This document shows positions 46,476 to 56,711 of a stretch of DNA of 64,000 nt, piece by piece. How positions within the stretch are numbered: the stretch's first letter is position 1; each line of letters opens with the position of its first letter. The DNA is from Arachnopeziza araneosa (lineage: Eukaryota; Ascomycota; Leotiomycetes; Helotiales; Arachnopezizaceae): the NCBI GenBank assembly GCA_003988855.1, contig QYAI01000006.1:372001-436000 (forward strand), read 5' to 3'. The position numbers and the translations under genes are program-made. The notes beneath the pieces are model-generated. The model saw only the letters and a program-made list of their open reading frames with translations. It was not told where the DNA came from and made no database searches.

Positions 46476-48836
46476 TTTGTTTCCGGGTACTGTGTTTGAA
46501 GATGGATGTTGCTTCGTGGTTGTGAAGTAGAATAGATGGAGCGAATGTATAGAAGTCTTAGCCTGATGCCTGGAAGCGAACGTACAAACGAGAGTAATGC
46601 TGATATTGAGGCACAATGAAAGGCGATACGGGCGTGTTTATGCTGCTCTTTATGCCTAGGGTCCATGCTGCCCCTCCACCCTCCTTAGGGGCACATGTCA
46701 TGACGAGCGAGTGTCACCCCCTGGCGCCACACGCAGCAAGCCATCAACTTCGTGTCTGGATTCGTGGATCAACGGAGGAAGAGATGCGCCACCTGAGCAG
46801 AAATAGGGTTTGCGGAACGGTAGGAGCGGCGGAAGGTCTCGGCAGGAGAGGATTGCTGGTTGCTGGGTGCAGAATGCAGGATGGAGGATATCGGAGTTCA
46901 GGCATAAACCTGCCAAAGAGGGTGCCGTGGTGATTGGGGAGGGCACATGGATGTTTTGATCGGGACTGTTTGGAGATGCATCTATCAGAAACGGCAGCTC
47001 GAAATCTGTTCTCATGCTCACGGAGGGAGACTTGAGTCAGGGGGTCTCACGAGGCCTCTGATTTTTCCCTTCTTCCACCCTTGGCGGCAACACCAACTCG
47101 TCAAGTGGCTTCATGGCTCAAACGTCAGTGGTTGGCTGCACTCTCCGAAGGGGGTCCCATCGCCTGTGTGTGGTACTGTGCAAACAGGCGAGCAAAAAGG
47201 ATTCTAGATTCTGGCACAGACAGATCCATCCCCCTTCTCGTGTTGGACGTGAGAGACCAGGCCGCCAATAGTGCAGATACTCCTGTACTCAATCGCTCGC
47301 AGAGGCTGAGCGCGACTCTCAAAATATCATCTTGCCGGTACTTCTTCATGCTGCCCGAGGGAGATCTCACGGATCGGTGGCTTTTGTTGCAAATCGCACG
47401 AATGTGACGCTTCGGCTTGCTTCGTAATGCTCTCCTTTCTGTCCTCGCCCTGACGGCACGTCCTCCGTGGACGTTTTTGCCCCTTCCCACGCCCAGCGGA
47501 AGCCCTGGGGCGGAGGAGCGTCGAAGGAGCGGCCACTCACATCCAGAGGCAACCTGATGATGGATCACATTGCGCTGCCTCTTCTCTCTTAGCAAGTTTT
47601 TCGATGGGGAGAAGGAAGAGGTGATTATGCTTCTCGCCGTAGTTGCCATATCCAGAATAAGCTCATGTGGTCGTCTCTCTTTGAACGCTTGGATGCGCCA
47701 TGCTTGAAGAAGATCATTCTAGCAACCTATCAAAGATGTTTCACCACGACGGAGGAATGCTTCCTCTGAATTGCTGAGCCGGCACTTTTCGTTTCGTCTG
47801 TCTTGCCCAGCATTTCTCTCGTTCCCAACCGGCAGTTACTCATGTCAATGAGCGTGTCTGCATTCGTACGAACTCTACCAACGTGTTGACTCTTGGATTT
47901 TGCTTCGGATTGCCGCTCTGTGCAAACGGATTTTTGAGTTGGGGCATTGATGGATTTCACAATAACTGTATCAAATAAGGCCATCACCTCGACCAGGCCG
48001 GTGGCCTTGCAAACGAAAGAATCAGATGAAAAGTTTAAAGCTCGCGCCATTGGAAATCGATACTTATTTTGCCATGCTATAAACCTTTTGAACTTGCTGC
48101 AAACTTCACAGGTTCAGAGCGGTCCCACGTTTTGATCACGTGTTTGACATATTCTGGATGAACCACAAGAGAGTAAATACTACCGCTTCAAGTGCAGCTC
48201 TAAATCCCAGGCGATATTAAAAATAACCCACCACATCTTTTGGCGTGATGATTTCAAGGAAGTGCCTGAGTAGAGAGATTCACCAACGACCCATATCACA
48301 CGCCATTGGACTACTGGACGCTTCCCACTCAGCGGAGCAGTCTCAGTGGAACTTGATACACGAATCACTTTACCATGATACCAATCATGGTAATCCGATG
48401 ATGGAGGATCGAGGGATCACTTCCAGGTACGTTGGTACCGACAAGCAAATCAACTACATCATGAACAGGGGCGGTGTGCATAGAGTCCTGGCCCAGAGGT
48501 TCTGTTAAGCCTCAATCGACCCCGCGGCACTTGCCCCGCATCCGGCATCCCGCTCTTGGTCTTGGTCTTTGCAGTGACTGGAAAAGCCATCAGGCCTCTC
48601 TAGGCTTCTGCCATCAATTGAACGTGTGAGAATTTGTTTATGATGCTTACACTTTGATTTTGGGGACTTTGATGAAGTCATCACTGAAAGGGGGAACGCT
48701 TACAGCTATCAGAGAAACAGTATATAACTTGGGTCTTGTCGAGTAGAGAGACTTCTTTCTCCATCAATTCACCAATTCAAATACCCAACACCAACAACAA
48801 TCAAACCCTTAAATAGCAACAATTCCACCATTCACA
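46476..48836. other. Gene-poor stretch of 2.4 kb
   Basis: Several open frames up to 174 codons (for example minus 47649-47125) have Arg/Ser-rich chance-like translations and no motif. One CACGTG at 48136-48141. Nothing else recognised apart from the promoter of the following gene. Confidence 0.45.
48721..48727 (+). promoter_or_regulatory. TATA box of the KGG stress-protein gene
   Basis: TATATAA 110 bases before the start codon at 48837, with a CA-rich leader between. An AGGGG stress-type element lies just upstream at about 48690, which fits a stress- or conidiation-induced gene. Confidence 0.5.
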
Positions 48837-49254
48837 ATGTCTGATACATATAAGCCAACTGGTGAGGTGATCTGGATCGATCGTGAGGACAACAATACTA
48901 AGAATAATAGAACACGGAGGCATGAAGGCCGACGGCACACCTGACAAACGTGTTGCTGGAAATAGCGAAGGTTCTGATGGTAAGAGGTGATATTTAATCT
49001 ACATAAAGTTGGCTCACCTAAAGAACAGAATTTGCTCATGGAAAGGTTGACCCTCATGAGGCTGGAAAGAAAGGAGGACAAGCCACTGGAGGAAGTGGAG
49101 ATAGCTCAACTGGAGATGATTCTACCGGAGGTAGTTCTTCTGGCGGTAAGAATTTTCGTCAGATACTATTTACAAAAACTGACTATCCGTAGAATTTGCT
49201 CACGGAAAAGCTGATCCCCGTGAGGCTGGCAGAAAGGGAGGCAAAAGCTCTTAG
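48837..49254 (+). CDS. CON-10-like small protein with duplicated KGG motif
   Basis: Exons 48837-48861, 48912-48980, 49029-49145 and 49193-49254 give 90 residues. Sequence blocks: MSDTYKPTEHGGMKADGTPDKRV, then EFAHGKVDPHEAGKKGGQ, a Gly/Ser/Thr/Asp linker, and EFAHGKADPREAGRKGG at the end. The EAG-KGG motif is that of CON-10 and of bacterial stress proteins with the KGG repeat; these are hydrophilic, heat-soluble proteins made in conidia and under stress. Both copies begin exactly at an exon start in the same phase, which points to exon duplication. No signal peptide or membrane segment. Confidence 0.82.
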
Positions 49255-49989
49255 ATAGTTTACAGATAGCGCTCACAATGTGACGTTACTTTTTCTCTAC
49301 GATCGATTATGGTGACATACTACTGTATTTTCCCATTTTTGGCCAATAATCTATCAAATCATATCACTGATTGAGGGGGAAAAGATTGTTCAGCATCGTC
49401 CTATCATATTAAAGTGGATCTTATCAGAAGATAAAATCCCATTTTCTCATCGTAGCATACACCCTGTTGTCGAAGTTATGTTTTTGTTTTGCTTCGAAGT
49501 TAAGCGAATTATGTTGCCAACATACTTGCAAGACAAGAGAAACCATTTCCTTCTCCGCCTTCTCACGCAATATTTACGTCCTCAAGAATTGTAGCAGTTC
49601 GAAACGAGGCTTGTAAAGATGCATAATAGTGGCCAGATCCTAAAGCTGAGAAATTTGTTGGACACTGAATAATGCATTCCTTATTTCGGGACGTCATACA
49701 CTTGTATCTGCCTAGACAGCGATGGTTGTCAGATAATAATGGCTTCCTTGAAGTGAAAAGAGCGAGTCTTAATGTATCACGTGAGCGAGTATTGTCGTCA
49801 TTGATTCCTGCATGAAGGCTTTCTCCATCAGACTTACAGAATTCTGAAATACTCCTTTATTTAGCCTCAAAAACAACACTTAACTCCGTTATATGCTGAG
49901 TTCAAAGTCAAGATTAGATGAGGTTTCCTTCTCTAGTTTTTTTATGAATCTCCCCCTCATTCATCTCAGTGCACAGTACAGAAGCCACT
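49255..49989. other. Intergenic
   Basis: No gene seen. CACGTG at 49778-49783, about 210 bases before the monooxygenase start. Confidence 0.5.
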
Positions 49990-51207
49990 ATGTGTTTGCT
50001 TCATATTCTAATCACCGGAGCCGGCCCTGCCAGAACAGTATGTGCCTATTGGCTCTTAAGAGCAGGGCACCGAGTCACTGTAATAGAACGGGCTCCTGAA
50101 CTCCGAAAGGCAGGTCAACAAATTGATATTGGCAATGGAGGACGCGAAGTCATCCAGCGTATGGGGCTCGACACTGCAATTCGCGAAAAAACCACCAGAG
50201 AGCAAGGACTCTCTTTCGTAGATGAGAAGGGAAAGAACGTAGCGGAATTCCCAGTGTTAGAAGGGATCCGAGCGAGTTTGACTAGTGATATTGAGATTTT
50301 GAGAGAGAGTTTAGTGAGGGTGTTGTTTGAAGCGAGTCTGGAGGCTGGGAAGGCAAAAGGCAAGGTGGAATATGTGTTTGGAGAGTATGTGACCACTATT
50401 GAGCAAAAAGATGAACAAATTACGGTCACGCTCGCGAATGGCCTGACTCAAGCCTTCGACCTAGTCATAGGAGCAGATGGAATGAGTTCGAAGATTCGTC
50501 GGCTGCTTTTCCCAGATGCACAGCCTCTTGAAAGCTTAGGTCTATACACAGCATTTTTCACTATTCCTTTCAAAGACTTGGACGGAACCTTCGCAAAAGC
50601 ATACAATGCTCCGGGAGGTCGTTGTATCTTACTTCGGCCTGACAATGCAGGTTGTACCAGAGCCAATTTCTCCATCATGTCCAGCAAAGCAGCCGCATAT
50701 TCCGGCCTGGATATACCCGGACAGAAGACTCTGATGAAGGAACTCTTCAATGATGCTGGGTGGGAAGCGCAAAGGGTGATAGAAGGCATGGAAGTAGCAG
50801 ACGACTTCTATATGCAAGAGATTGCTCAAGTAAAATTGCCTTCGTGGCATCTTGGACGCGTAGCACTTCTCGGAGACGCTGCATACTGCCCATCCCCAAT
50901 CTCAGGCATGGGAACTACCTTGGCAATTATCGGAGCCTACATTTTGGCTGGAGAAATTGCACAATCTGGAAGGGATCATGAAGTTGCTTTTACGGGATAT
51001 GAAGAGAGAATGAGGCCGTACGTTACAAGTGCTCAGAAACTTCCCCCAGGAGCACCAGCGATTGTAAATCCACAGAGCATGTGGGGTATTGTAGTGATGA
51101 GAAAATTGCTTAGTTTTGTGGCGTGGAGTGGGCTACCTGGGTTGATTGGAAGTTTATCAGGTGGCTCTGCTAAGAAGGATAAGAATCTGCCTTTGTATGA
51201 GATGTAA
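49990..51207 (+). CDS. FAD-dependent monooxygenase (PHBH fold)
   Basis: Single-exon enzyme of 405 residues, class A flavoprotein hydroxylase, similar in layout to TetX-like and salicylate-hydroxylase-like proteins. The dinucleotide-binding loop reads GAGPAR (10-15), so the last Gly of GxGxxG is Arg. ERAPELRKAGQQIDI follows. The DG motif is VIGADGMSSKIRR (about 155-170) and the second FAD motif is GRVALLGDAAYCPSPISGMGTTLA (about 288-312). The start is the first ATG; earlier in-frame codons lack ATG. No close neighbour suggests its substrate. A C-terminal hydrophobic stretch (LLSFVAWSGLPGLIGSL) is common in this group. Confidence 0.88.
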   Translation: MCLLHILITGAGPARTVCAYWLLRAGHRVTVIERAPELRKAGQQIDIGNGGREVIQRMGLDTAIREKTTREQGLSFVDEKGKNVAEFPVLEGIRASLTSDIEILRESLVRVLFEASLEAGKAKGKVEYVFGEYVTTIEQKDEQITVTLANGLTQAFDLVIGADGMSSKIRRLLFPDAQPLESLGLYTAFFTIPFKDLDGTFAKAYNAPGGRCILLRPDNAGCTRANFSIMSSKAAAYSGLDIPGQKTLMKELFNDAGWEAQRVIEGMEVADDFYMQEIAQVKLPSWHLGRVALLGDAAYCPSPISGMGTTLAIIGAYILAGEIAQSGRDHEVAFTGYEERMRPYVTSAQKLPPGAPAIVNPQSMWGIVVMRKLLSFVAWSGLPGLIGSLSGGSAKKDKNLPLYEM

Positions 51208-51817
51208 AAAGGGAAAATAATATTGTTATGGGTGGCTATTCGATTGCTGTTTGCCAACCTGAAATAATTGCTTAATCTATATACGCATCGTATGATAGGA
51301 GGTGCAATTTTGTTTGTAAAGTGGCTACTGAGGCATGCTGGAGTGAATGCTAGCAAATCCACACCTTTCATAAATTGCCTTCGATTGTCATCTCCAAAGT
51401 AGCCATACACTGAAAGATTTTCTAGGTGCAATGCACACGAAGCAAAGCGTCAAAGACTTATATGAAACCATTAGCACGAGGTTGATAGTGAGATCTATAT
51501 CGCTCAAAAATTGAATAAGAATGATCATGTAGCCACTTAGTCTATCGATAATCTACTTACTATCGCAACACAAATAGTCTTGTTGTTCTACAATCAGTAT
51601 CGAGGGCGGTATTATTCGATTAGAAGTGTAGTTCAACAAGCCATCTCAGTGGGTCCCAGGCACTCGATTCACATTCAACTCGACTCAATTGCTGTGTAGA
51701 TAAAACCAAAAGAGAAATGTACGAGATTTTACATAAATCATTGGACTATGTCATGAAACGTAATTCGTTACCCAAATGCAAATAATCATTCGTGATTCAT
51801 ATCTCATGCGCAACGCA
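51208..51817. other. Intergenic between convergent genes
   Basis: 3' flanks of the monooxygenase and the glycine-zipper protein. Nothing else seen. Confidence 0.55.
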
Positions 51818-52954
51818 TCAATCATAACCGCTGTCATATCCCCTATCCTGCCTGCGGCTCGTCTTTCGGCTTCTTCTATGCCGTTCACTTCCTCTATCAC
51901 TTCTCTTATCACTTCCTTCATCACTATCAGATGTTTCATCCCGGCGGCCATGTTTATCATCGTCTTCTCCTCTAGATTCCTCAAACTTTTCAGCCACGAC
52001 ATTTGCAACGAGACCTCCAGCAGCCGCCCCTAGAAGTGTCAATAGCGCGTTTCCTTCGGCCCTATTCCTTTTATCATACGCCACTTGAGCTTTACTCGCG
52101 GCCCAGCCGCCTATCGCTGCTCCAACAGCGCTTGCCGCGAGGCCTTTCTTGGAGTCAGTGAAGTTTTCTCTTATCTCATCTTTCAATTTGTATCGATGTG
52201 CTTTATCCATAGCACGATCGACGTGCTGGGAGCCAGTATCGTATCGACTTCTTCTATCGTCGTTGTCGTCGTCATCATCATATCCTCCTCTCGATCTATG
52301 CCCAGGATGAGATTGGCTTCTCCTTGAAACAGGTTGTGGTCGTGAGGAACGTCTCGGAGCTGACTGATAGTAAGAGTCATTATCACCATTGTTATTGTCG
52401 TCGTCATATCGCCTGCTACCTCGACGCAAGTAGTCGCTTCCACTATCCCTCCTGTCATAATCGCTCGTGTTATCTCTCTCATCATATCCATAATCATAGG
52501 GACCTGTCGGTGGCGGCGGAAAATAAGGTGCTCCCGCAACTCCTGCACCTGCTGCCATTGCTGCAGACGGGATATATTCCTGCCTTATCCTAGGCGGCTC
52601 ATGACTGTATATGTCTGCTGCAATTGGAGGTGGGGGAGGCGGATAAGCAGCCATGTTCGGAACTGTTCTCTCGTACTCTTCTGGCTCTTCGACTTTGGAT
52701 GAACCCTCCTCGTCAGAGTCTTTGATGTCCCGATCTTGACTTGAAGAGCTTCCTTCCTTTGAGCCCTTCCTTTTCTTGGATTTGACCACCCGGGCAGGGT
52801 TGTAGGTCGAGGTGTGGAAATACTTGTCGGGTAGCTTATGGAGATGGTTCTCAACGAGTTTGTCAGTGGCTTTGAGGCCAAGCGCTACCTAGATAACAGT
52901 CAGTACTGAATTATCCACCTCGTTCTAGAAAATGCTCACAAATGGTGTCGCCAT
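51818..52954 (-). CDS. Disordered protein with glycine-zipper segments
   Basis: Exons on the minus strand are 52954-52940 (only five codons, MATPF) and 52888-51818, giving 361 residues. The junction MATPF-VALGLKATDKLVENHLHKLPDKYF is the usual start of this fungal family of unknown function. Then follow a Lys/Ser/Asp/Glu-rich region, a Pro-rich stretch (PPPPPP near 90), a long Asp/Arg/Tyr-rich region (120-230), and two glycine-rich hydrophobic segments, AASAVGAAIGGWAASKA and LLTLLGAAAGGLVANVVA (about 250-310), that could pair in a membrane. The tail is charged (Asp/Ser/Arg). Function not known. Confidence 0.78.
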
Positions 52955-53611
52955 CCCGTCCTGCCAAGTGTCGTGAGTTGGTGGTGTTGACGTCTAACCA
53001 ATAGATAAGGCCCGGATGACAAGGGGACGACGTATGTAGCTTATTTAAGCTTCGAGGTACGTCAAAGTCAGTATCGGCTTTGTGAAAAAAAGATTCGCCG
53101 TTTTTTATAAAGTCAGACGTCTTAGGAATGGAGAATACAACTGATTTCAGTTGATGTCTCATGATCCTTATAAATCTCAATTATTGTGCGTTGCACTTGA
53201 CCGCTCTTGCCATGTGGCAAACGTGTAACCAGCTTCAGAACGACGTCATTTTGCATGTCTTCGGGGAACCCTTGTCTAGGGATACAAAAGCCGCATTATT
53301 ACATTTTTCTTACGGATCGAATATGTATAAGTAAGGAAGGAAATACAGAGAATGATTTGGTTTTCGGGATTGAGAAAGAATGGCTGAAGTCTGTAATACG
53401 AATCAGAAAAAGAGGAGCTTTCTGAAGAGTAGGTACCTAGGTAGTTCGGGAAATATAACCACGTGACCAGGTCTCAATACGCTGCAAGGCTGAGAGACAC
53501 TAAAAGCCCCTGACATCAGCTGGCGCTTCCCCTGAGACAACGACGATCCCAGGCTCCCAAGTCAACAAAGCCCGCTCTTTGGCATTTCTCAATCTTGCTA
53601 CCACGTACACC
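52955..53611. other. Divergent promoter region
   Basis: No gene seen. CACGTG at 53460-53465, 147 bases before the EF-hand gene. Confidence 0.55.
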
Positions 53612-54443
53612 ATGTCTGTTCAACGTTTAATATTGATGTCTTTGGCATTGGCGGGACTAGTAGCAACACACGGAGGAGTACATCAGAAACCTTTACTGGT
53701 TGACTCGAATGCTGACTGGGCCACAAGACATATGGCAGGTAAGAGTCTCTTAGTCAAATAAGGATATGAGAGACTAACTCGAGCAGAGGAGCACAACATT
53801 GGTACTTATGACGCAGCTTCATTCTTCTCCCTCCATGATTACGATGACAATGGATTCTGGGATCAAACTGAGATCCTCAAAACCTATGGCATGGAAGATG
53901 AATCTGCGAAGGATGTCTCGCAAGAGAAGAAGGATTACATCGTGCGAAAAATCATGGAGTTGATTGATACCAATCGAAACAATGTCGTTGAGCGGAATGA
54001 GTTTTTAGAGTTTACACAGGATAGGAAAGGGACTTTGCCAGATTTCGAGTTAGGACCCGGCCACCACTGGGGTAAGGCTTATTCTTGTCTGATCTATAAT
54101 TTTTCATCAGTATTCTGGAACTTGAAGACCGTTCGAATAGCAACGTCCCCGAATTAATTTCAAGCTGCTTGTGCAATATGTCTTGAGTTTTGGCGCACCT
54201 AAGGAAAATTTGGATATCTACAGTGCTAATTCAGTACCAGATATGGAAATGGAGTATGAGATTCATCACTGGCAGAAATATCATGACGAGAACACGAAGG
54301 AAGAGGATTTGATACACCCGGAAGATATTGAGCATTTCAGGAAACATGATGAGATGGAAGAAGAGGCCGAGAGAGTCGCCGCTCTAGACAAGATGTCGAT
54401 TGTAGAGCAAAATATACCCGCAAAGTTCCGGAGAGACATTTAG
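53612..54443 (+). CDS. SSP120: Secretory-pathway EF-hand protein, Ssp120/nucleobindin-like
   Basis: Exons 53612-53738, 53787-54071 and 54235-54443 give 206 residues. A signal peptide (VQRLILMSLALAGLVATHG) is followed by WATRHMAEEHNIGTYDAASFFSLHDYDDNGFWDQTEI, which carries the first EF-hand loop (D-x-D-x-N-G-F-W-D-x-x-E), and IDTNRNNVVERNEFL, the second loop. The C-terminal half is highly acidic and helical (YEIHHWQKYHDENTKEEDLIHPEDIEHF), as in nucleobindins and yeast Ssp120, Golgi-lumen calcium proteins that bind the cargo receptor Emp47. The 163-nt last intron was placed to join GHHW to YEIHHW. Its stop lies 69 bases from the stop of TYW2, tail to tail. Confidence 0.88.
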
Positions 54444-54512
54444 TATCCTAATTACACCAAATGGATAATATTTATTACAGAAAGTTGGATATGACAACCC
54501 AGTCTATCTCGT

Positions 54513-55751
54513 TCATATTAACGCCATGTCAGTGATATGTACGTCAAACACGCAGTGCCAAACTGCCGGAGCAAAGGTCTTAACAAACTCAATATGCTCG
54601 ACTTTGGCGATGCGCGCATCGTTCGAAACGCTCAACCAGCTCTTTAGAAGAGCTTCAATCTCCAACCTCCTTGCCTGAACATCGTTAACTCCAACATTTT
54701 CATGCAAGTGCAACCATCCTGCTCCTTTCACAACCCCAAGCGCAACCTCCCAGCTCTCGCTGCTAGTAGGCAGTAAACCGCAATTCACATGTTTCACACA
54801 ACCAAGGCCCAACATCTTTAATCTCTCTCCCGCATTTCTGTTGTTTTCTAGCGAGACCACGATCTTCTCACTTCCCAGCGTCAGCTCCTCTTCAGCACCA
54901 ACTACTCTAACATTCCACCCATTCGCAACAGCCCCCCTCCTCAAACCTTCCACACTCCAAGGATTCAATTCCCAACCCAACACCCTCCCCATCCCCATCT
55001 TCGCATAGCTAAATACGAAATATCCAATCCCGGCGTACAAATCTACTACTATACTCTCCTCTAACTCTTCTGCAGTCATCAAATTCCCATTGCCATTGTG
55101 AAACTCAAGAAGTCGAGCTTTTTCTTTGATATTCCCGCGGCTAAACATGGTGTATTGAGGTGCCCAGATCTGGGTGATTCCATTCTGCTTTGTGCTCACC
55201 CAGAAAGCCTCTTCAAAGTCTTTAGTAGTGGGCGGTGCAGATGGTGAAAGAGCAGGTCCGAAATCCCCATGAAGGGTAATGAGGCCACTAGGCGTGCGAA
55301 GGATGTTTTCTCCTTCTTGCATGGAATTTTGGTGAAGTGGGATTCCGGAGTTAATGGCGAGATGAGACAGAGTTCCCTTCCCTTCCTTCTTGCCAATATT
55401 TTCGAGAACCAATTTCCACAGATGAGATCTGTAGTTCGAGAAGTTATTGTCGGCGAGGAGGCTATCCCATTCCTGGAAACTGCCAGATGGTAAAAGAGCC
55501 ATGGGGGGATAAACCACCCATCTTTTTGGAGAACTTGAAAGCAAACGATCCAGTGTCAATCCGAGACTGCTAAATAGTTCAGGGGGAATATCTTCTGCCC
55601 ATGACTTGATGGCAGCTTCAATGGGATTGACTGATTTTGGCTTGGGTTTTCGAGGTGCTTTGGATTCTGACTTCTCGAATATACTCAAAGATTGAGTATG
55701 TGTCATCTTTTCACGGATATGAATCACGTTTTGCGGTAATGGTATTGGCAT
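54513..55751 (-). CDS. TYW2: tRNA wybutosine-synthesizing protein 2
   Basis: Single exon, 412 residues. SAM-dependent enzyme (yeast Trm12) that transfers the aminocarboxypropyl group of SAM to the yW-86 intermediate at G37 of tRNA-Phe. Landmarks: PKRWVVYPPMALLPSGSF, APQYTMFSRGNIKEKARL (about 220-237), VVDLYAGIGYFVFSYAKMG (SAM-binding motif, about 258-276) and GWELNPWSVEGLRRGAVANGW, then NVGVNDVQARR and an EFVKTFAPAVWHCVFDV end. The start at the first ATG gives a normal length. CACGTG at 55791-55796 lies 40 bases upstream. Cytosolic in yeast. Confidence 0.94.
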   Translation of the reverse strand: MPIPLPQNVIHIREKMTHTQSLSIFEKSESKAPRKPKPKSVNPIEAAIKSWAEDIPPELFSSLGLTLDRLLSSSPKRWVVYPPMALLPSGSFQEWDSLLADNNFSNYRSHLWKLVLENIGKKEGKGTLSHLAINSGIPLHQNSMQEGENILRTPSGLITLHGDFGPALSPSAPPTTKDFEEAFWVSTKQNGITQIWAPQYTMFSRGNIKEKARLLEFHNGNGNLMTAEELEESIVVDLYAGIGYFVFSYAKMGMGRVLGWELNPWSVEGLRRGAVANGWNVRVVGAEEELTLGSEKIVVSLENNRNAGERLKMLGLGCVKHVNCGLLPTSSESWEVALGVVKGAGWLHLHENVGVNDVQARRLEIEALLKSWLSVSNDARIAKVEHIEFVKTFAPAVWHCVFDVHITDMALI

Positions 55752-56711
55752 GAAGAATTAACAATCCGGAAATGGTGTGAAAATCCGTGTCACGTGTTCA
55801 GATTTACTTTTCGCCTTTTTATTTCTCTCCTACGTTTGCGCTCATGATTCGTCGCAGAGCTTGAGAAGCCAAGTCGTCGAGAGAACTGCTGCTCGATTTC
55901 AAAGTCTTTTGCAACGCGGCATGCACAGCTTAGGTCATGAATTAACGTGCATGCCACTTAGATTGATTTGAACGTGGCTCCTCCTCCCTTATGATACAAC
56001 CATTATCATCTTACAGAAGCTTATCGGCAACAATGATACATCGATATGTCCTTGTCTCAATTTGCCACTAAAATTTATAGTCGTTACGCGCTTGCTCAAT
56101 TATTCTAAGAGAGCTCAGCTACCTTTGAAGCTTTTTGAAGCTCTTATCTGCGACGGTCTTCTCCAAATGTCTAAAGAAAATCTCGCCGATTCCAAGTCTC
56201 TTGATCGAAAACTTTACCTGTTCTTGCACAAGTAGAATCGCCACCTTCTGAAATTGCGTTCTATGAGCCTTCACCAGGCAAGTTTCTGGGAAACTTGTGG
56301 CTCGCTTCAACAGCTAGTTCTATCAAGTAGATGGCTCTTGCTAATCTGACCAAACGATTTCGGTTCCCCTACTATCTCAAATCATTAGAATATGTGACTC
56401 TTTAATATCCTGTGATAAGTTAACTTGCCCTCGAACCATCGAAGCAGATGATGCACTAGAAGAAGAATGAATTCCAATTTTATATACTTTGTATACCCAT
56501 CTTCGGCGTCTCTCTTCCTCTCAAAATGAAGGACAATACTCCTCGGGTATTAAACTACAAACAACGACAAATTCGTCTCCGCTTGCTGAAATCGGTATAT
56601 CCTCCATTTTCTACAACCTTCTTTTCACCTCAATTTAACACTTCAATACAAGAAATACAGACTTGAAGATGCTCCTCGAACGCCCTCAATAACCACGATA
56701 GAAGCTTGAAA
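55752..56711. other. Intergenic
   Basis: 5' region of TYW2 and 3' flank of the DENN gene. Short frames of about 60 codons only; no gene seen. Confidence 0.55.

Noticed and set aside
47125..47649. 174-codon minus-strand ORF
   Set aside because: Arg/Ser-rich, no domain, no splice partners; reads like chance.
52180..52600. Long shadow ORFs opposite the Asp/Arg-rich region of the glycine-zipper protein
   Set aside because: They arise from the GAT/CGT-type repeats of the real gene on the other frame or strand.
105..55796. CACGTG boxes in many promoters
   Set aside because: I noted about a dozen intergenic copies in 64 kb; a six-base word is expected about 16 times by chance, so the set as a whole is not enriched.
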